Assembly (NCBI GenBank): GCA_021399445.1
Contig: JAJTUQ010000010.1
Coordinates: 62,001-126,000, forward strand
Direction of reading: 5' to 3'
Length of the DNA: 64,000 nucleotides
Origin: Xylogone sp. PMI_703
Lineage: Eukaryota > Ascomycota > Leotiomycetes
Shown here: piece by piece, positions 14,501 through 24,873 of the stretch
Position numbering within the stretch: the stretch's first letter is position 1
How the letters are laid out: each line of letters begins with the position of its first letter
Translations under genes and position numbers: made by a program
The notes under the pieces: model-generated
Seen by the model: the letters and a program-made list of their open reading frames with translations, nothing else
What the model was told of the DNA's origin: nothing
The model's database searches: none

Positions 14501-14660
14501 GACTTAAATATAGAATAAGAAGTCAAAGAAATCTTAAATAATAAATTAATAAAGAACAAGAAAAAATACTTAATCAGATGGAAAGAATAAAAGGAGTATA
14601 GATGATTAAATACTTAAGAACCAGAAGAATATTTTATCAATTCTAATGAGCTTCTGGAGG
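8560..14660 (+). pseudogene. gag-pol of element B with chromodomain, RIP-mutated and split by a solo LTR
   Basis: The order is gag, zinc knuckle (about 9410, with Cys-to-Tyr changes), protease (Asp-Ser-Gly-Ser-Gln near 10780), reverse transcriptase, RNase H, integrase and a C-terminal chromodomain-like segment near 14560-14650 reading Tyr-Leu-Ile-Arg-Trp-Lys then Glu-Pro-Glu-Glu-Tyr, which places it with the chromoviruses. The reverse transcriptase box near 12336 reads Tyr-Leu-Asn-Asn, so both catalytic Asp residues are gone. A reverse-oriented solo LTR (11418-12024) splits the frame at the protease/RT border. Several stops per hundred codons make it non-functional. Confidence 0.85.
11418..12024 (-). 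repeat. Solo LTR, reverse orientation, nested in element B
   Basis: This is a 607-bp LTR of family 1 on the minus strand: plus-strand TGTAACGTTCC at its left end and GGTCGTGACA at its right. A perfect 5-bp target duplication CAGAC flanks it (11413-11417 and 12025-12029). No internal sequence is present, so it is what remains after LTR-LTR recombination. It is clearly GC-richer than the LTRs around it, with an intact GGATCCATGGGATCC run and eight TAGTACT motifs, so it is the least mutated and probably youngest copy here. Confidence 0.93.
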
Positions 14661-14783
14661 AGTATGAACGAGTGAAGTCAACCAGGCTTCATCGAATGGA
14701 ACATCGGCATAAATAAGTAACTCAGCCTCGGAGGGGAAAGCCCCGGAGGGTCCTGCCTCCGCTAGCTGGGTAGTTTTCGCTTG

Positions 14784-15218
14784 TTATGAAGCTTTGTTTT
14801 CTTTTTGTTCTTGCTCAAGTCTTTCTTTCTCCTTTACTTCTTTCTTTTCTCGTTCTTCGATCTTCTTTAATTTTTTTATCGTGGAAATGTCTCGAATAAT
14901 CATATTATGACTTTTTGTCTTGACTAACTTTCGTAATTTATAAAGACAGGCTGTACAGGCCAGGGCTTCCTCCTCCTCTCGTTCGAGATATTCTTCCTTT
15001 TCGACCAAACACTTTAACTTATCCATGTTCAGATCAAGTTTATACTTTTTACCCCAACAAATATATTTATTATACTTAGTGAACTGAGGATTACGATGAT
15101 ACTCCTTGTTATTGACAAAATAATAATAATACTTAAAAGTTATAAAATAACCAGAATTCTTTATTATTTTCCTTTTTCTCATATGTCTTTCGTAACTAGA
15201 CTTATACTTAGATAACAT
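14784..15218 (-). CDS. Antisense ORF between chromodomain and 3' LTR of element B (144 aa)
   Basis: An uninterrupted 144-codon frame with a true ATG at 15218 lies opposite to gag-pol, in the last 650 bp of the element. The product is very Lys/Glu-rich, with an acidic run near residues 77-86, a Cys pair (Ala-Cys-Thr-Ala-Cys) near 88-91 and a charged, probably coiled-coil C-terminus. The same position in elements E0/A, E1, D, F and G also holds a minus-strand frame, and the C-terminal 70 residues share charge pattern and layout with those, so this looks like a real, conserved accessory gene of the family. Function unknown. It is the only copy here that remains fully open. Whether it is transcribed cannot be seen. 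Confidence 0.55.
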   Translation of the reverse strand: MLSKYKSSYERHMRKRKIIKNSGYFITFKYYYYFVNNKEYHRNPQFTKYNKYICWGKKYKLDLNMDKLKCLVEKEEYLEREEEEALACTACLYKLRKLVKTKSHNMIIRDISTIKKLKKIEEREKKEVKEKERLEQEQKENKAS

Positions 15219-15308
15219 AATAAAAGGAAAGGAAGGTTTAGTTCCCGGGAAGAAGTTTACAGCTATAACTTTAAGTATTAAGACGATGTTAAATTAGGAA
15301 AGGGATAG

Positions 15309-15894
15309 TGTCACAACCTTGTAAGGGTGTAACAAGCAACCTGATTATAGGGCCTTTATAGCCATTGCTTTAGTTAAATAAATATAAATTAAGACAGTTA
15401 TCAAAAACTTAGTTATAATATTGTTAATATTATTACATTATTAGTATTAATGAAAAGATAGTACAAGTTCAATATTAATATTATAAAAAGGGTTATACAA
15501 ACTAAAGGATAGTATTATCGAAGTTGTAGTATTAACCCTTTAGTTGTATTAACTAGGTAATAATATTATCAGGAAATTAGTATTACCTTTTTGTTTGTGC
15601 TAGTTATTTGCTAATATGTGTAGATAACTAGTATTAGTAAATAAGTAATCATGTGAGGTGTATATCCTGTATATCAAGTATAAGGTATAATTAATATACT
15701 TAATATACCAACCCTTACTATATAAGTAGATAGTTTCATAATAGATAAAAGTCTTGTGCTTAACTTAATTGATTTATAATATACTTGCATTTCATAGTAA
15801 TTACTCTAAAGCCTTGTGAAGTTATTCTCTTGCCCTTTACCTTCATCTATTATTTGAGTGATAGATAACCCCATACCCCTGTAGGAACGTTACA
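15309..15894 (+). repeat. 3' LTR of element B (family 1)
   Basis: The repeat begins TGTCACAACC directly after the purine-rich tract TTAGGAAAGGGATAG (15294-15308), the presumed polypurine primer. It ends GTAGGAACGTTACA and is followed by TAAGC, the second copy of the target duplication. Its 586-bp length equals that of the 5' LTR. Confidence 0.9.
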
Positions 15895-16750
15895 TAAGCT
15901 TTTTATGTCAAAATTCTGGGAAGTAATCTGTAAAAAATTAAATATTAAAAGAAAAATTGTCATAAAAGGATAGGCTCAGACAGATAAACAGATTGAGCAA
16001 GTTAACCAGATCATAAGAGTTTATTTTTGCTGTTATATAGATTATAAATAGTCAAATTAGAAAGATCTTTTACTAATAATATAATTAATATATAATAGTA
16101 TAAAAAGCAAAACTATAAAAATTATACCTTTCTTTGTGAATTATGATTATGAAGCTTAAACTTATTTTATAAAAGTGAAGGTAAGAAACATTTTTAAGAT
16201 AATTGAACAGTAAGTAGACAAATTAGAAAAAATCTATAATTACTTAAAATACAATATTAAATTTATACAAAAACACATAAAGAAGTATTATAATTAAAAA
16301 TATAATATAAAATCTAAGTTTGAAAAAGGGGATAAAGTTTATATTATTTATAGATTTATTAAAATAACAAGATTAAATAATAAATTAAACTAGAAAAAGA
16401 TTAGTTTATACAAAATCAAAAAGAAATTAAGAAATTTAATATATAAACTAAAACTCTTTAATATTATGTGAATATATTTAGTATTTTATATAATTATATT
16501 AGAAAAAGTATCTCCAGGTTCGTCACCAGCTCTGGATTTAAAGCTAGAATAAGACTTAAATATGGAATAAGAAGTTGAAGAGATCTTAGATAACAAGTTA
16601 GTAAGAAATAAGAAATAATACTTAGTCAGATGGAAAAAATGAGAAGAATATAAATAGTTAAATATTTAGGAACTAGAAAAGTATTTCATTAACTTTAATA
16701 AATTCTTGGAAAAGTATGAACAGATAAAGTAAGTCAGGATGGATTAAACA
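15895..16750 (+). pseudogene. Integrase and chromodomain end of element A/E0
   Basis: This resumes the integrase frame broken at 7973 and runs to the chromodomain-like end (about 16615-16690). It is heavily mutated. It is followed by an antisense frame and then by a family-2 LTR, whereas the left part of element A has a family-1 LTR. The segment is therefore probably a recombinant of A with the right half of E0 (inference). Confidence 0.7.
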
Positions 16751-16829
16751 GAATATTAGCATAAACAAAAAAGTTAATGTCAAAGGGGAAAACCTTTAAA
16801 GAATTAGCCTCTGTTTGAGGGGTAACTTT

Positions 16830-17306
16830 AGTTTATTACAGTAACTTTTCTTTTTTCTGTTCTTGATTAAATTTTTCTTTCTTTTTTACTTTGTCCAGTT
16901 TATCGAAAGACTTTAAGCTTTTACGAATCATCTTTTCTGTATATTTACAAAAAAACTTTTGTTGTTTCTCTAGACAAGTTAGTTAAGTTATATTCTTTGT
17001 TAGGATTTGTGTTATTTTTTCTTTTTTAGTCTTTAGTCAGTCATATTCATGACTATAAGACTTCTAGGAAGAAATGGAAAAATTTTCCTTATTATAAGTC
17101 AAATCATAAGATGTATATTCTTTATAATGACTAGAATTTGTTGTCTTTTTATAAGACAAGGTATTTTTTTCATAAAACGAATAAAATATTATTTCGAAAT
17201 TAAAGTTATTTATAAAATCTCTTAAATTTACTTTTTCTTGGACTTTTTTTGACTTTTTCCTTTTGACTTTTACTCCAGTTTCTGTTATAAGTCTTTTTGA
17301 GGACAT
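16830..17306 (-). pseudogene. Antisense ORF region of element A/E0
   Basis: An ATG at 17306 opens an 80-codon frame to 17064, rich in Lys and Ser at the start. It continues in the same orientation as broken frame to about 16830. It occupies the same place as the intact antisense ORF of element B but its N-terminus is different, in keeping with its family-2 LTR. Confidence 0.45.
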
Positions 17307-17399
17307 AATAATGGAAAAGAAAGAGGAAACTAATTTCCTAAAGATTATTTCCAGTTAAGCTATAAGTCTCGGGACGACGTTAACTTAGGAAAGGGATAA

Positions 17400-17946
17400 T
17401 ATTATGACTTAAGGTTGATAGCTAAAATTTATTAGTAAAATTGTATTTCTACAAGTTAGCATAAACTTTATAATAATAAAACTTAAAACAGTAATAAAGA
17501 TATTACTAATAGTAATTATAATTAATAATAGTCTATTGACAAGAATTAATTAGAAGAAAAATATTAATAAAAAGTTGTTGGTAGAACTTTACTGACAGAA
17601 TCCTATTATTAGATTTTGGGCAGAAAGACCTTATTAGACAGCTAGGTTATATGATAAATCATGACCTTTATAGGATCCTAAGGATCCAGGGATCCAAGGG
17701 ATCTTGACCTTAGGACGTGATAGATCTGTAGATCTTGGGGATCCAAGGATTTTAACTTAAAATTTATTCTTTATATAAGTAGATAAAACTTACAGTAAAT
17801 AAAAGCTTTATGTTTAATTTAATTGATTTATAGTATATTTATATTTTATAGTAATTACTTTAAGCCTTGTGAAGTTATTCTCTTGCCCTTTACTTTCATT
17901 TATTATTTAAGTGATAGATAACCCAAACCCTTGTAAGAATATTATA
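17400..17946 (+). repeat. LTR family 2, 3' LTR of element E0
   Basis: The sequence starts TATTATGACTTAAGG and corresponds to the better preserved LTR at 59113 (TGTCACGACCCAAGG). It ends AAGAATATTATA at 17946. A polypurine-like AGGAAAGGGATAA precedes it. Only the 3' half (from about 17760) is shared with LTR family 1; the upstream U3 part is unrelated and lacks the TAGTACT motifs. The next bases, TATAT, interrupt the integrase end of another element and would be the target duplication; its left partner lies outside the window. Confidence 0.8.
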
Positions 17947-18330
17947 TATATTATCTACAGATTTATCAAAACAACAAGATTAAACAATAAATTAGACTAG
18001 AAAAAGATTAATTTATATAAAATTAAAAAGAAATTAAAAAATCTAATATATAAACTAAAATTTTTTAATATTATATAAATATATTCAGTATTTTATATAA
18101 TTATATTAAAAAAAGTATTACCAGAATTATTATTAACTTTAAACTTAAAGTTAAAATAAGATCTAAATATAAAATAAAAAGTCAAAGAAATCTTAGACAA
18201 TAAATTAATAAAAAACAAGAAATAATACTTAGTCAAATAGAAAAATAAGAAGAATATAAATAATTAAATATATAAAAACCCAAAAAGCATTTTACTAACT
18301 TTAATGAATTTCTGGAAAAGTACAAACAGG
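17947..18330 (+). pseudogene. Integrase/chromodomain end of element E1
   Basis: The segment aligns with 14284-14660 of element B (the region reading Ile-Ile-Cys-Arg-Phe-Ile-Lys-Thr and onward to the chromodomain). It is the right-hand remainder of an older element into which E0 inserted. It is densely mutated. Confidence 0.7.
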
Positions 18331-18439
18331 TAAAACAAACTAAGAAAAATTAAACAGAACATCAGTATAAATAAAGAAATCAATGTCAGAGAGAAAAGCC
18401 TCGGGAGGCTTGACCTTGGCCTGAGTAATTTCCGCCTAA

Positions 18440-18913
18440 CAAAGTATTTCCTTTTTTTTCTGTTCCTGTTCAAGTCTTTCTTTCTCTTCGACAGTATTCA
18501 ACTCGTCTATATTCTTTAAATCATGACATAACATCTCTGTAGCCCAAAAACGAAACTATTCTTTCTGACAGTTTAACTTTAGCAATTTCGCCTATGTCTC
18601 TAAAGCCTTTTTCTAGGTCTCTTCCTACTCCTGAGAAAGTTTCTGTTCTTTAGTCACTAAAACTTTTTAGTCTGCTGAAAAAGAACCATAAATATCATAC
18701 TTTGTATTATTCCTAGCCTTAATACATTCCTTGTACTGTAAAGAATCCAGAACTACAAAACACATTAATTTCTTCTTTTTATAATGACTACAAAAAGACA
18801 TTTTAATACTAAAGATTTAGACTCTTGAAATCAACTTAGAACAAGCTTCTTTCTTTCTCTTTCGTACTACTTTACTATAATTCTGTTCAAGATTATACTT
18901 AAAGAGTATAATA
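18440..18913 (-). pseudogene. Antisense ORF region of element E1
   Basis: Read on the minus strand, the stretch from about 18801 down gives Met-Ser-Phe-Cys-Ser-His and then, about 20 residues on, Glu-Cys-Ile-Lys-Ala-Arg. The same order is seen in the antisense regions of G and F. The upstream ATG seen in G (at 38521) is mutated to ATA here. Confidence 0.5.
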
Positions 18914-18957
18914 AAAAGAAAAGAAAAATTAAATTATTACAAAGATTTCTATGTTTT

Positions 18958-19187
18958 TGTTAGGAATTATGAGAGTAGAGCATACTGGCGCTCAGTAGCT
19001 ATGTGATCAGAGTGGAATGACTAATAATCCGGTAAGAGAGTATTTAAGGGTATAACTCCTTAAATACTGAATATAAGTATAAGTATATAATGTATAAGCT
19101 AATATAAGCCTATTCAACCTTACAATACAGTAGTGCCTAATGAACCAACACTTCCATAATATGAGTATAATAGTCATAATTTTAACA
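18958..19187 (+). repeat. 5' LTR of copia-1
   Basis: A 230-bp repeat, nearly identical to 23448-23677 and, in inverted orientation, to 61591-61820. Confidence 0.92.
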
Positions 19188-19204
19188 AGTTATGAGCCCG
19201 GACG
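19188..19204 (+). other. Primer binding site of copia-1, initiator-tRNA anticodon type
   Basis: Directly after the LTR comes AGTTATGAGCCCGGACG. Its reverse complement contains GGGCTCATAAC, the anticodon stem-loop (CAT anticodon) of eukaryotic initiator tRNA-Met. Drosophila copia and relatives prime with a 5' half of that tRNA cut in the anticodon loop, so this fits the same mode. Confidence 0.7.
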
Positions 19205-19572
19205 TATGTTAAGGTGTCACTAAGAAGAATAGTAGTTAGGATGTGTTTACTGTAAGTTTATCACTAAGGATAGCCAAAACATATGTTGTTGTATAAGTCT
19301 TTGTAGAAAAAAGAAGTTTGTAGAGCATTAGTTGAAATGTAGACTGATTAGTTCTAAGTCTTGAAATGAGTAAACATACGACAAATTGTTAGTCTACAAC
19401 AAGTACTTAAAGATCATGGCCCTTTAATCGATATCGGGCATCTTGGTGTGATATTTATCTATTTACCTAAACCTAACAATCAATTATAGGTCTCTTTAAC
19501 CCTGAGTTACGATATAACAACTCAAAAGACAACAAAATCTTGATCATCTTTACTTTACTGACATTTGAGAAA

Positions 19573-20298
19573 ATGGACACTGATCACCTTGTATACAAAC
19601 GTCCTGCCGGCATATTTAACAGAGCAAATTGGCAAGAATAGTTTAAACTGATAAGACTTTATTTCAAAGGAGAATCGTTAAAATTTGTGCTAAACAAGAC
19701 AATCACAGAATACGCCTGGATTCAGAGAACCCCATCATCGATTAGTACCCCTGTTATACCAGCAAGTACGAAAATACTTAAGATTATTATTGAAGGTATA
19801 GAAAAACAATTAAAGAGCTTGAAGGTGAAGGATAAAAACGGATTAAATAATGGTATATAAAACATCAAAAGGTAAGAGAAATATGAAGCTACATCTGCGA
19901 AGGTTTTATATATAATCTTAATCTATATCAATGTTATAGACAATAAATTAATTTGTGATAAGTCTGAAGTTTAGCTAGTATGGACAAAGTTATACTCTAA
20001 GTATAATAAGTTGTTACTTCATGTTGCTCAGAGTAAGATGGCTCAACTCACTTCATTCAAGCTAGAACAGAGTATAACAATTGAAGAAGGATGGATTTGA
20101 GTACAGGAATTGAGGAGGAGAGTTATGAAAGTAACCCCTGAACTCAAGGATGGCTTTAGCACAAAGCAAATATTCGAATTCTTTCTTGCAGAACTCCCAG
20201 AGGAATACTCGACAGTTACAACTGTGATCGACACACAACCGACACTTAAAATCATGGACAAGATCGATATCCTCCAAAGACACGAAGAAAATCTGTAA
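19573..20298 (+). pseudogene. gag of copia-1
   Basis: The frame opens with ATG at 19573 and runs 242 codons to the stop at 20298 with a handful of internal TAG/TAA. It contains Asn-Trp-Gln-Glu then Phe-Lys-Leu-Ile-Arg-Leu-Tyr-Phe-Lys-Gly-Glu, typical of copia gag N-termini. Near the end it reads Thr-Pro-Glu-Leu-Lys-Asp and Leu-Pro-Glu-Glu-Tyr, typical of the UBN2/gag-polypeptide family; this last part (20110-20298) is fully open. The CCHC zinc knuckle that should follow is absent. Base composition is noticeably less AT-rich than the pol downstream. Confidence 0.75.
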
Positions 20299-20379
20299 CT
20301 TACATAAGGTCACCACCTTAAGCAGGCCAATATGAAAACCTATAACTAAAAAACTTTATGAAGTCTACGACTTCACCAA

Positions 20380-23370
20380 GATGAAAGATTGTGTTAATAA
20401 AACGTTGAGTGAGTGGGAGAGTAAGAGGTTTACACTGATCTACGTAGATATATGTAAACTATTCTTACCATTAATAAAAAAAGACTAATACTTTGCTCAA
20501 ATTATTAATAACACTACTTATTATATTTAGAATATTCTTACAAAGACAAGAGTACATTTGGTTGAGAAGCTCAGGACATGGAAAATCTAAATAAAGTATA
20601 AGACAGAAGAGAAAATCAAAGCCATTAGAACTGATAATACCTCGGAATTATTATCATTATTAGACAAATAAAGTACTTTAATCAAAATTCAGGCAAAAAC
20701 AACAACAAAATACAAGTTAAACTAGAACAGTTTAACTAAACAAATAATCCAGACAACTATAATAAATACTCAGGTATTACTGAAAAAAGCTAACTTATTA
20801 CTTGAATTCTGGAACTATATTATTGAAACAGATATATACTTAAAAAACCGAATAACATCTAACCTAATAATTGATAAAAAAGTTATTAACTTATACTAAG
20901 TATTCACCAAAAAGATCTTAAACATTAATTACATTAGAGTTTTTGGATATAAATACATATTATACATTAATCGAAAAAAATACCTGAAAAAATCAAGAAA
21001 AGATAAGTTTATGGACTATAAACAGGTTATAATATTTGTAAGATATAATCTAAACATGATTAAATAATATAAGATTTATGCATCAGACAAAAGTTATATC
21101 ATCAAATCAAGTTATGTCAACTTTTATGAAAATATCTAAAGTAGAACAATTAATTTGAAACTTCAGACAAGTAATCTTCAAGGAACAAAAAACAAATTAA
21201 TAATTTATAAACCAAGAAGTCAACTACAAAATAAAATCATTAAGTCTATATTATTCCTAGATCCGAAAGACTTGAATAACTTCAAAATTATAATCCTGTC
21301 TATTACAAATCCAGTAATAATATATAATGATTTAACTAGCCTAACTAACCATTAATATGATCAGGAAAATATAAATGATCTAAGTATAAATATGTCTTAT
21401 TCAGGAAAAGATAAGAAGATAAAGAAAATAAAATTAGAGATTAATCTCAAGCCTAAGCCGAGAATTATGATTTATTACCTAATACTAATATAATATTATT
21501 TATTAGATTTCACCTACTTGACGAGGAAAATCAAATATTATTAAAATCCGTAGAAATGAGGTATAATCTTTGAAAACAACAAAGACTTAATAACTTTAAT
21601 GATGAAGACTATTTTATTAAAATAATTAAAGTTATATTTATAATATTAAAAAATCAAGATTACTAAGACTTAGACAAGATAACTTTAGCTAGTTTAATAA
21701 TAAATCTAGATATTATTATTTTAATGATATACAAAGAGATCATTTTAGATTATAAATATGATCAGAAATAGAAAGAGGTAATTAATGAAGAAATTATATT
21801 ATTATAACAAAATAGTACATAAGAAGAAGAAATACCCCCAGAAAGAATAAACTTAGTCTTTACTAAATAAATATTCATTATTAAAACAAATTTCGACAGA
21901 ACATTAAATAGGTTTAAGGTAAGATTAATTACTCAAGACTTTTCTCAGAAATATAAATAAGATTTTATTGAAATATTTGTATTTATAGTTAAAATAAATA
22001 TTCTTTAGATATTCATAATCATTATTACAGCAGAAAACCTTGAATATTATTCATATGATATAAAGAATATTTTTACTAAATCATATTTACGAAAATGAAT
22101 TTTCTTGTCTTAATCAAACAAAATACTTAAGTTAAAAAACAAGTATATATTATATGTTTTATAAAATTTGTATAAGCTAAAGTAATCTACATAAGACTAA
22201 AACCTACTTTACAAAAGTTATCTCGTTAAGATTAGATTTGTCTAAAGCTTAACTGACTCTTGTTTTTATATTTATAAAAAACATAAGATCATATTACTTA
22301 TTTATGTAGATAACATCATTGTTACTGTACCAAGAATGCAAGAATTGGAATAATTTAGAAAAACATTAATAAATCGATTCTATACCAAGAACCTGGAGGA
22401 GATTCAAATGATTTTTAGTATTTATGTTACTAAAAATCAAAAAGAAAAGACATTATTCTTAGATCAAGAGTAATACCTAGATAACATTTTGAATTAATAT
22501 AGAATAACTCAAGAAAAACATAAGTTAAAGTTAATGTTAATCTTTAGTTATAACAAGTTATATCTGACTTTGGACTTTGACAAGAAAGCTAACCTAATTG
22601 AGTATCAGGAGTATATTAGAAGTTTGATATATATAATGATAAATATTAAACTAAATATTGTATTTATTTTAAGAAAGTTTAATTAATACATAAATAACCT
22701 TGGAGAGTATTACGCCAGTATTATAAAGGAATTCTTGAGATATGCCAGATTAACGATTAAATAATATGTCTGTTATAGACTTATTCTAATTCAAGCTATC
22801 TAATTGTCATATCAAAATAATGACGACAACAGATAAATCAGTAGTTTTACACTAATCATATATTTTACACTAATCATATATTCAGATGTAGACTAGGCAA
22901 GAGACAAAACCAACCAGAAGAGTATTTCAGGAAATATGGTCATATTTTACAGAAGATTTATTTCTTGGGAAAATAAGAAATAATGTTTAGTAATAACTTT
23001 AAGTACTGAATCAGAATATATTATAATATCAATATACACTAAGTAAAACTAATAAATCGTTTAAATACTCTATGATATAAAATTCCTTTAATATATTAAG
23101 CTAGACCTGATGACTGTACAAATATTGGGGGACAACTAAAGTATGCTTGTACTAGTAAAGAACTTACACTTTCACGAGCGATTAAAGTATATTGATATCT
23201 ATTATTATTACATTTGTGACTTAAAGAAATATAAATATATTAAAGTAAACTATATTCTTACAGTAGACATGGTAACCAATAGTATGACAAAGCCGTTACA
23301 AAAGACAATATTTACGTGGTTCAAGGAATTACTTGGTCTGGTAACAGTAGGAGTAGCTAAGAGACAGTAA
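20380..23370 (+). pseudogene. pol of copia-1 (integrase, reverse transcriptase, RNase H)
   Basis: Integrase starts abruptly near 20430 (Phe-Thr-Leu-Ile-Tyr-Val-Asp-Ile) and includes Arg-Thr-Asp-Asn near 20627. Reverse transcriptase follows, with Tyr-Val-Asp-Asn at 22303-22314 in place of the YVDD box. RNase H contains Ala-Arg-Asp-Lys then Ser-Ile-Ser-Gly-Asn near 22899. The C-terminal 75 codons (23143-23370) are open and end Ala-Lys-Arg-Gln, with the copia hallmark Met-Thr-Lys-Pro-Leu. Protease and the zinc knuckle are missing between gag and integrase. Frequent TAA/TAG stops show the protein cannot be made. Confidence 0.8.
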
Positions 23371-23447
23371 GAATGGTTGAAAAATGATGTTGACAAAATG
23401 AAACTGACATAGACTATATCATAACACCTATATGATCTGAGTAAGAG

Positions 23448-23677
23448 TGTTAAGAATTATAGGAGCAGAGTATACTGGCGCTCAGTAGTTATACGATTAG
23501 AGTAGAATGACTAATAATCCGGTAAAAGAGTATTTAAGGGTATAACTCCTTAAATACTGAATATAAGTATAAGTATACAATGTATAAGCCAATATAAGCC
23601 TATTCAACTTTACAATACAGTAATGCCTAATGAACCAACACTTCCATAATATGAGTATAACAGTCATAATCTTAACA
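23448..23677 (+). repeat. 3' LTR of copia-1
   Basis: A 230-bp copy of the LTR at 18958, followed by the target duplication GTTTT and the resumed 3' end of element E1. Confidence 0.92.
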
Positions 23678-23724
23678 GTTTTAGTTATAAACTCCAGGAC
23701 AAAGTTAAGCTAAGAAAAGGATAA

Positions 23725-24329
23725 TGTCATAACTTCACAAAATTATAACAAACGACTTAGTTATATAGTTTTTATAATTATTATCTTAGTTAAATAAGTA
23801 TAAGATAAGATAATTATCAAAGACCTGGTCATAGTATTATTAGTATTATTATATTATTAATATTAACAAAAAGATAATATAAGTTTAATATTAGTATTAT
23901 AAAAAGAGTTATATAAACTAAAGGATAGTATTATCGAAATTATAATATTAATTCTTTAGTTATATTAGCTAAATAATAATATTATCAGAGAAATAATATT
24001 ACCTTTTTGCTTATACTAATGATTTATTCGTATGTATAAAAAACTAATATTAACGAATAAACGAGTACCTAGATTAAATAAGCAAATCTCATGGAATCTT
24101 ATGGATTCCAGGAGGAGTAATGAGATTAATGAAACCCGAAGGAAATTCACTTTTTATATAAATAGATAAACTCACAGTAAATAAGAGCTTTATGTTTAAC
24201 TTAATTGATTTACAGTATACCTACATTTTATAGTAACTACCTTAAGCCCTATAAAGTTATTCTTTTGCCCTTTACCTTCATCTATCATTTGAGTAATAGA
24301 TAACCCCAAACATTTGTAAAAACGTTACA
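23725..24329 (+). repeat. 3' LTR of element E1 (family 1)
   Basis: The 605-bp LTR begins TGTCATAACTTCAC after the purine tract AAGAAAAGGATAA and ends AAAACGTTACA. The next five bases are TTATA, the presumed target duplication. Its 5' partner lies left of the window. Confidence 0.85.
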
Positions 24330-24873
24330 TTATAATAATAATTCTTGGCCAGAAGAAAAGAAATAATGTTAAAAGCTTATTTTTGCTAAAGAAGAATAAT
24401 TATATGATTAAATATTATAATTAAAAAGTTGAAGATAATTATTAAGGATTAAATAAGTATAATATATAACAATAGAGTTATTATAATGTAAAAGTTGTTT
24501 AGATAACCTTAAAGTTAATTAGATTTAATGTTTTCTTTTTAAATATAAAAACTTTAAATTTAAGTTTGTTATTCTTCGAGATTATTAATATATTTATAAT
24601 ATTCTTACGTTAAAATGTTATTATTACTCAAATAATAAGCTTAAGAGGTAAAAAGAATAAATAAGCTTAAACTATAAGACTTTACTATAAAGTACAAGTA
24701 TATTATAAATTAATTAAGTTAAGTATAAAACTTTTATTTATTATAAAATTATTTATTTATATAATAAGTAAATTAAATTAGATTTTCTTAGATCTTTTCG
24801 GTCTTAGATCTTGAGGATCTTCTTTAGTTCTGTACTTATTATATAATTTAGTTATTTGAGAAATTTTTATTAT
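24330..24873. other. AT-rich spacer between TE stacks, no gene seen
   Basis: About 540 bases of extremely AT-rich sequence form the right flank of E1 and the left flank of D. No open frame, LTR or motif is recognisable apart from a short run of TTAGATCTT-like repeats near 24785-24820. It may be ancient, fully degraded repeat. Confidence 0.5.

Larger units (their letters stand above)
7974..15894 (+). mobile_element. Gypsy chromovirus element B, complete with both LTRs, nested in A
   Basis: B has a 5' LTR at 7974-8559 and a 3' LTR at 15309-15894, both 586 bp. It is flanked by the target duplication TAAGC (7969-7973 and 15895-15899), and the integrase of A reads on across the insertion. Without the nested solo LTR and its duplication it is about 7.3 kb, matching element G (7290 bp). 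The 5-bp duplication and TG...CA ends fit a Ty3/gypsy integrase. B is less mutated than the elements around it, as expected for a younger insertion. Confidence 0.9.
18958..23677 (+). mobile_element. Ty1/copia retrotransposon (copia-1), LTR to LTR
   Basis: Two 230-bp LTRs (18958-19187 and 23448-23677) begin TGTTA and end TTAACA. They are flanked by a perfect 5-bp duplication GTTTT (18953-18957 and 23678-23682). Integrase lies before reverse transcriptase, the Ty1/copia order. The element sits in the 3' non-coding end of gypsy element E1, whose sequence resumes at 23678. At 4720 bp it is short because the gag zinc-knuckle and protease region is missing. Confidence 0.93.

Noticed and set aside
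18264..18473. 69-codon minus-strand frame as a gene
   Set aside because: It spans the chromodomain end and the antisense region of E1 and is not the conserved antisense frame.
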